Positions 60,006 through 64,000 of a stretch of DNA of 64,000 nucleotides are shown here, piece by piece. This DNA is from Owenia fusiformis. Its lineage: Eukaryota > Annelida > Polychaeta > Sabellida > Oweniidae. The translations under genes were made by a program, and so were the position numbers. The notes beneath the pieces are model-generated. The model was not told the DNA's origin. It saw only the letters and a program-made list of their open reading frames with translations, and made no database searches. Location of the stretch: NCBI GenBank assembly GCA_903813345.2, contig CAIIXF020000002.1:25992455-26056454 (forward strand), given 5' to 3'. The stretch's first letter is position 1. Every line of letters begins with the position of its first letter.

Positions 60006-62405
60006 TCTGATTCCTCTAAGTAATAAACCAAGCAAACAAACAGTAGAGTCATTTCACACTTGATCGATACGAGAACATTTTGGTCTTGTTCTAATGAGAT
60101 TATCGGAATGTTCTAGCTATATTTTAGACAGACAATATTCGATAATGGCATTTATTTCTTTGTTAAAGACCCCACTGGGATCGTATCCCTGTTACCTATC
60201 TGGTGTTCACCGGCAACCGTAGTTGCAGCTCAATATACTATATAGATAGTCACTATCGTCCATTGGCGCAGGAGCTACCCAAAAGTTTCAAAAGATTACT
60301 TTAGGCTAACCACATTATTCCACTGCAGAGGTGTAGATCAGTTATACCTAAATAATCAATCAACCCTTTGGCACTAACATGCGCCAAGGGACATTATCAC
60401 AGATGTATCCTTATATTTTTTAGGGATTTTTCTATAGCGTAACGGTCAATGTCCTTTAATTAAGGTGAAGCGTAGATCATCAGTGGCCAGATCGGCAATG
60501 TTATGGCACGTATTATTCATTCAGGAAATAGTTCAATAATCCATTCCGGAACACTTTCAAATTAATCCACTAATGATAAAATATTTCTACTCTCTGACCT
60601 ACTCTTGAGCTACTGGTCTGTTGATCTTTGAGTATCGGTGTTGCGTAGCTCCGTTAAGTGTTAATGTTGTGCTGTATAGACCCCTCGTTCGTTTCCTAGT
60701 GCCCCAGTGTGTTGTCATGGCACATTCTACATTTTTATTTTCACGAGCGTTCTTCTTTATATCCAACTTGTGATTTAAAGCTCCTTGTATTCCTTTTGTT
60801 TGCCGCTAATTAATGTCCGTGGAGATAATTCAATTACCTAAGCTGGTAAAGAATAGTTTCTTTTTAGATCTTGATTTTCAACAGAATCTTTATTGACATG
60901 TCAAACAAAGTCGAGTTGTACTTTCTCTTTTAATCAATACATCCGTACATCTCTATGTTTGTTATCAACTATTCTAGAAGTTGTAGACTAGTTGTCTATG
61001 ATGATCGATATATTTTATATCTGTTCGAACTGTGTGTGACGTTATCTTTGCTTAAACATGCCGTTAAACAAGCGTATCCTTCGAAGTATCAAGCTGTTGT
61101 TTAAAAAAGCATCTTTTGTTGTTTTTGTTTTTTTTACATCCCAATCGGACTGTTGTACGTTCTTGTCCAGTTTACTCTATGTGGTTCTATTTTCTGACAA
61201 CTGAACATGTTTCAGGGCAACCCGTTATGTTTGGTGGTCCAAGTAGGCTACCCTTTGAAAAAAACAAGTTTATCCTCACTCTTAATATATCCAAACAAAA
61301 ATAATGTAGTCAGAATATCACCACACTTGTACTTAAAGGAGCTTACATTTATGTCACATTTAAACTTCCATAAAAGGCCAGGATTGCTTCATTTGAGACC
61401 ATTGAGTCTTATAAGAGTAAGAATCGTAAACTCCTTTATAGATGTCAGAGGCTAATGTGGAGTGCTGCGTGTAAAACCGGGTATTTTCAAGTTCGTTTAA
61501 AGCATTTTGATTGGACAAACCATCACGAAAAAAGTAGCCAAAGGTTTGATGTTATGGCTTACATTTGACTGAATTGTCGTGTAGTTTATCATAAGAGAAA
61601 CGTGCTAACAAATTCATTTATAAAGGTCCAAGGCAAAACTTTCCTTTAATCAATAGAAACCATTTAATACCGATAAAATAGTATGTTTGCGTATCGTTTT
61701 CTCTTAAAATACCATTTATTTGTTGAGAGCTATTGTCAAGGGCATTCATTCAGCCTCGAGTTGTAACAGTTTATATGTTGTTATTTTTAAAATACAATTT
61801 AGTACCTTGATCTTGCATACTTAATATAACGCTGTCAGCACTCCTTTTAGGTATAAGTTTGTAGTACGTTGCTTTTGTGTATTTTAAAATGAGGTAGAAT
61901 GAAATCTGTTGATATTTGGGGATCCGTTGTGGTGCGCAATATTTCATTGAAGTCATCACGCTCCCTAGCCTTTAAACATTTGTATATTGCATCACCACGT
62001 GCATATTTACTTAAATAAGTTGTACTATAAATTTAAATTAGGTTATGCCAGGCTAAATAAATAAATGTTTAACACCCTCTCTTATAACTTCTATATGTTA
62101 ATGTCCTATGCATTGTTCAGAAGATAAAACCGTGACTAATTCTAGCATATATATTTTGATACAATGTGTTTATTTAAACTGTTAGCAAAATAGGGTTATG
62201 TTTGTTTGTTTGTTTATCTTTATTTCCTTCGCGAAGAAGAGCTTTTTAAAATAATTATACAAGCGTTATTTACAAAACAAATATATTTACATTTAGTAAT
62301 TTGACTATGTTTTACCGCATGCATACTTTGCCACCAAGATGATTAATTGTTCACATATATTTTCATTTGGAAATTAGCCATTTTATGCTTTGATCACATT
62401 TGCGC
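60006..62405. other. Intergenic, no feature recognised
   Basis: AT-rich, with short unsupported ORFs at 61116-61455 and 61771-61959. Confidence 0.5.
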
Positions 62406-63032
62406 AGGGCGCCGGCCGATGAGTAGTCATCGGTGACTTTTCCCAGATGTCTTGATTTCACCTTGAGTATGGTCACAGTTGTACAGGCACCGTACGGCAC
62501 CTGTAATCAATTAAATCTGAAGGATATCGCACAGGTATCGCAAGACTATCTGCCGATGACCGTACGGCACCCGCCAGGACATAGGTCGATCTACAGGGCA
62601 CCAGGGAGCCTATACAGCTATACATACATCACAGGCTGGTATCGAAAAATTTGTCCGCTGTGACGGAGCGTGCTATTTTGCATAGAATCACTAGGAAATC
62701 CACACAATTTATTTTTTACTCATATGTTTTGCTATATCAAAGGAAATTACTGACTCCATGCAATGAATATATCATTTGCGGGTAACTTTAAATTCTGTTT
62801 GAAGTCCAACAACGCTATGAGTAAAAGCTATTGAAAACGGCGTCGGAGTATCATACTCCAAAATGTACCATTTCTTTTATTTCTTTTTAATGGTACAATA
62901 TAGCGACACGATAATATTTACATATGTTTTCAGCATAACTCTGAAGGTATTAATGAGATCTTTATGTATTGGGTATTTTTAATTTTTTTGATAAAAAATA
63001 ATAATTAATTTTTTTGTCCGCTGTGACGGAGC
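62406..63032. repeat. GC-richer block with a direct 20-bp hairpin repeat
   Basis: 62406-62670 is clearly richer in GC than its surroundings and holds a 76-codon frame (62433-62663) with no recognised family. TTTGTCCGCTGTGACGGAGC occurs at 62650-62669 and again at 63013-63032 in the same orientation; its core TCCG...CGGA folds on itself. The origin is unknown. Confidence 0.55.
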
Positions 63033-63146
63033 AGTTTCAAATCTGAAATGCGTTAAGAATTTAGATTCAATATATATATTTCTTTTTTAAGCGTTAACAT
63101 CAGCTGCCCCTAGTCAGATCGACTAACAAAACAACCTTTTTTTGGG

Positions 63147-63239
63147 GTTATCGAGTTGGCCGAGAGGGCTTAGGCGCCAGCACGTTCAGGCTAGGCGATT
63201 GGGCGCCGTAATCACGAGGTTGTGAGTTCGAGACGCGGT
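63147..63239 (+). pseudogene. tRNA-Leu/Ser-like pseudogene or tRNA-derived SINE head
   Basis: An A-box-like TGGCCGAGAGG with TTAGGCG (class II tRNA D-arm), a long middle part as in a tRNA with a variable arm, and a B-box-like GAGTTCGAGAC in the right order and spacing (about 60 bases). The acceptor ends do not pair well and the B-box is off consensus, so it is probably not functional. Confidence 0.6.
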
Positions 63240-63709
63240 GTGCTCCGTGCGTTTATTCATTTACAATTAAACTTTAGAGGAGCGAGCATGTCAAATCTCT
63301 TTCGAAAAGTATTCTGAAAAATGAAACGTAATAAAAGTACACAATTCAAATTCTGAGATGTATATATACGACCACTCTTTAAGCTTCTTTTCTCAGTTTG
63401 TACTGCAATCCAACTTATGCATGGCAACTCATGAAAATGATAGTCAACTTCCATTTCAGTAAAGGGTGCCTTTCGTAGTGCCCTCTGTGGAGGCCTGACA
63501 TGGTCATTTTTTACGGTAACTTAATTATTTGAAGTAAAATGATTTGCTGAAGATGAAGCTAAATACATATAATGGTATGGACTGTGGGTTGTTCTACCCT
63601 CTTTAGTCGTTCCAAAAGGTAAGTTGAATGTATCTTGAAATACGAAAATGCAACATTTGATTTTAAGATCGTTCTTTATTTGACCAAGAGTTATGGCTAT
63701 CTGATGCAA

Positions 63710-63875
63710 CTACAGTAAAATATGTGTACAGTGAACACATATGGAGCCCAAAAATGTGTTCCCAGTTGGTATAGATGTTCACTCCATAGAGGCAATTTCA
63801 TACAGAAGTCAGAGGAATATTTGATAAGAAGAGGTGTTCACTAGAGAAAGATATTCATTGATACAGGTTTTACAG
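63710..63875. mobile_element. Pogo-like MITE, diverged
   Basis: The right end read on the minus strand is TACTGTAAAACCTGTATC and the left end begins TACAGTAAAATATGTGTA. GTGAACAC motifs repeat inside. It is similar in style to 55799-55984. Confidence 0.6.
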
Positions 63876-64000
63876 TACAGCACGTTTACAAAGACTTTTT
63901 TTTATAATTTTAGTCTATGCAAAACGATGAATTTCATGAATTTCAAATAATTACAAATTAAATCTGTATTGGGATCATCTTATATACAGTAATATAATAT

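Noticed and set aside
62433-62663. 76-codon ORF in the GC-rich block as a gene
   Set aside because: Open mainly because of higher GC; no signal peptide, domain or splice support. Kept only as part of the unexplained block.

Overview
The window is nuclear DNA of an animal. It is AT-rich, its genes are split into many short exons with GT-AG introns, and most intronic and intergenic space is small DNA transposons, foldback elements, minisatellites and one LINE. The gene content (MFSD6, EMC7, C1GALT1-like, an IF3-like mitochondrial factor, FIP1, CNBD2) and the repeat style suggest a non-ecdysozoan marine invertebrate (deuterostome or lophotrochozoan). The sequence alone does not fix the phylum. 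No bacterial, viral or CRISPR system is present.

Layout: 1-1075 is a nested satellite (44-bp units in a roughly 212-bp higher-order repeat) that ends just before a possible last exon of an upstream gene (1036-1284). 5182-12125 (-) is a complete MFSD6-like transporter (643 aa), with a possible non-coding first exon near 17271. 17679-21569 (+) is EMC7 (238 aa), head-to-head with MFSD6. 24729-27475 (+) is a C1GALT1-like core-1 galactosyltransferase (320 aa). 29216-30867 (-) is an IF3-like mitochondrial initiation factor (224 aa) in which only the C-terminal IF3 domain is seen. 31925-41261 (+) is FIP1 (480 aa, 13 exons), head-to-head with the IF3-like gene. A 5'-truncated LINE with a perfect target-site duplication sits antisense in a FIP1 intron. 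42110-54868 (-), with further exons to 58367, is a CNBD2-like cyclic-nucleotide-binding protein (up to 1339 aa from the 54868 ATG) that converges tail-to-tail on FIP1. 58.4-64 kb holds only repeats, a pseudo-tRNA/SINE and minor ORFs.

The genes do not form a pathway. They are housekeeping or trafficking functions (ER membrane insertion, O-glycosylation, mitochondrial translation, mRNA 3'-end processing), one orphan transporter and one sperm-associated cAMP-binding protein. Exon boundaries were read by eye from splice sites, and reading phase was checked across every junction; each of the six genes closes in frame. The most notable points are: the nested hAT element with an exact 8-bp duplication inside a large inverted repeat; two copies of one hAT MITE in introns of EMC7 and FIP1; a ten-copy MITE family; duplicated splice-site segments in EMC7 and CNBD2; alternative N-terminal exons of CNBD2 that are phase-incompatible; and an IF3 factor without a visible N-domain.
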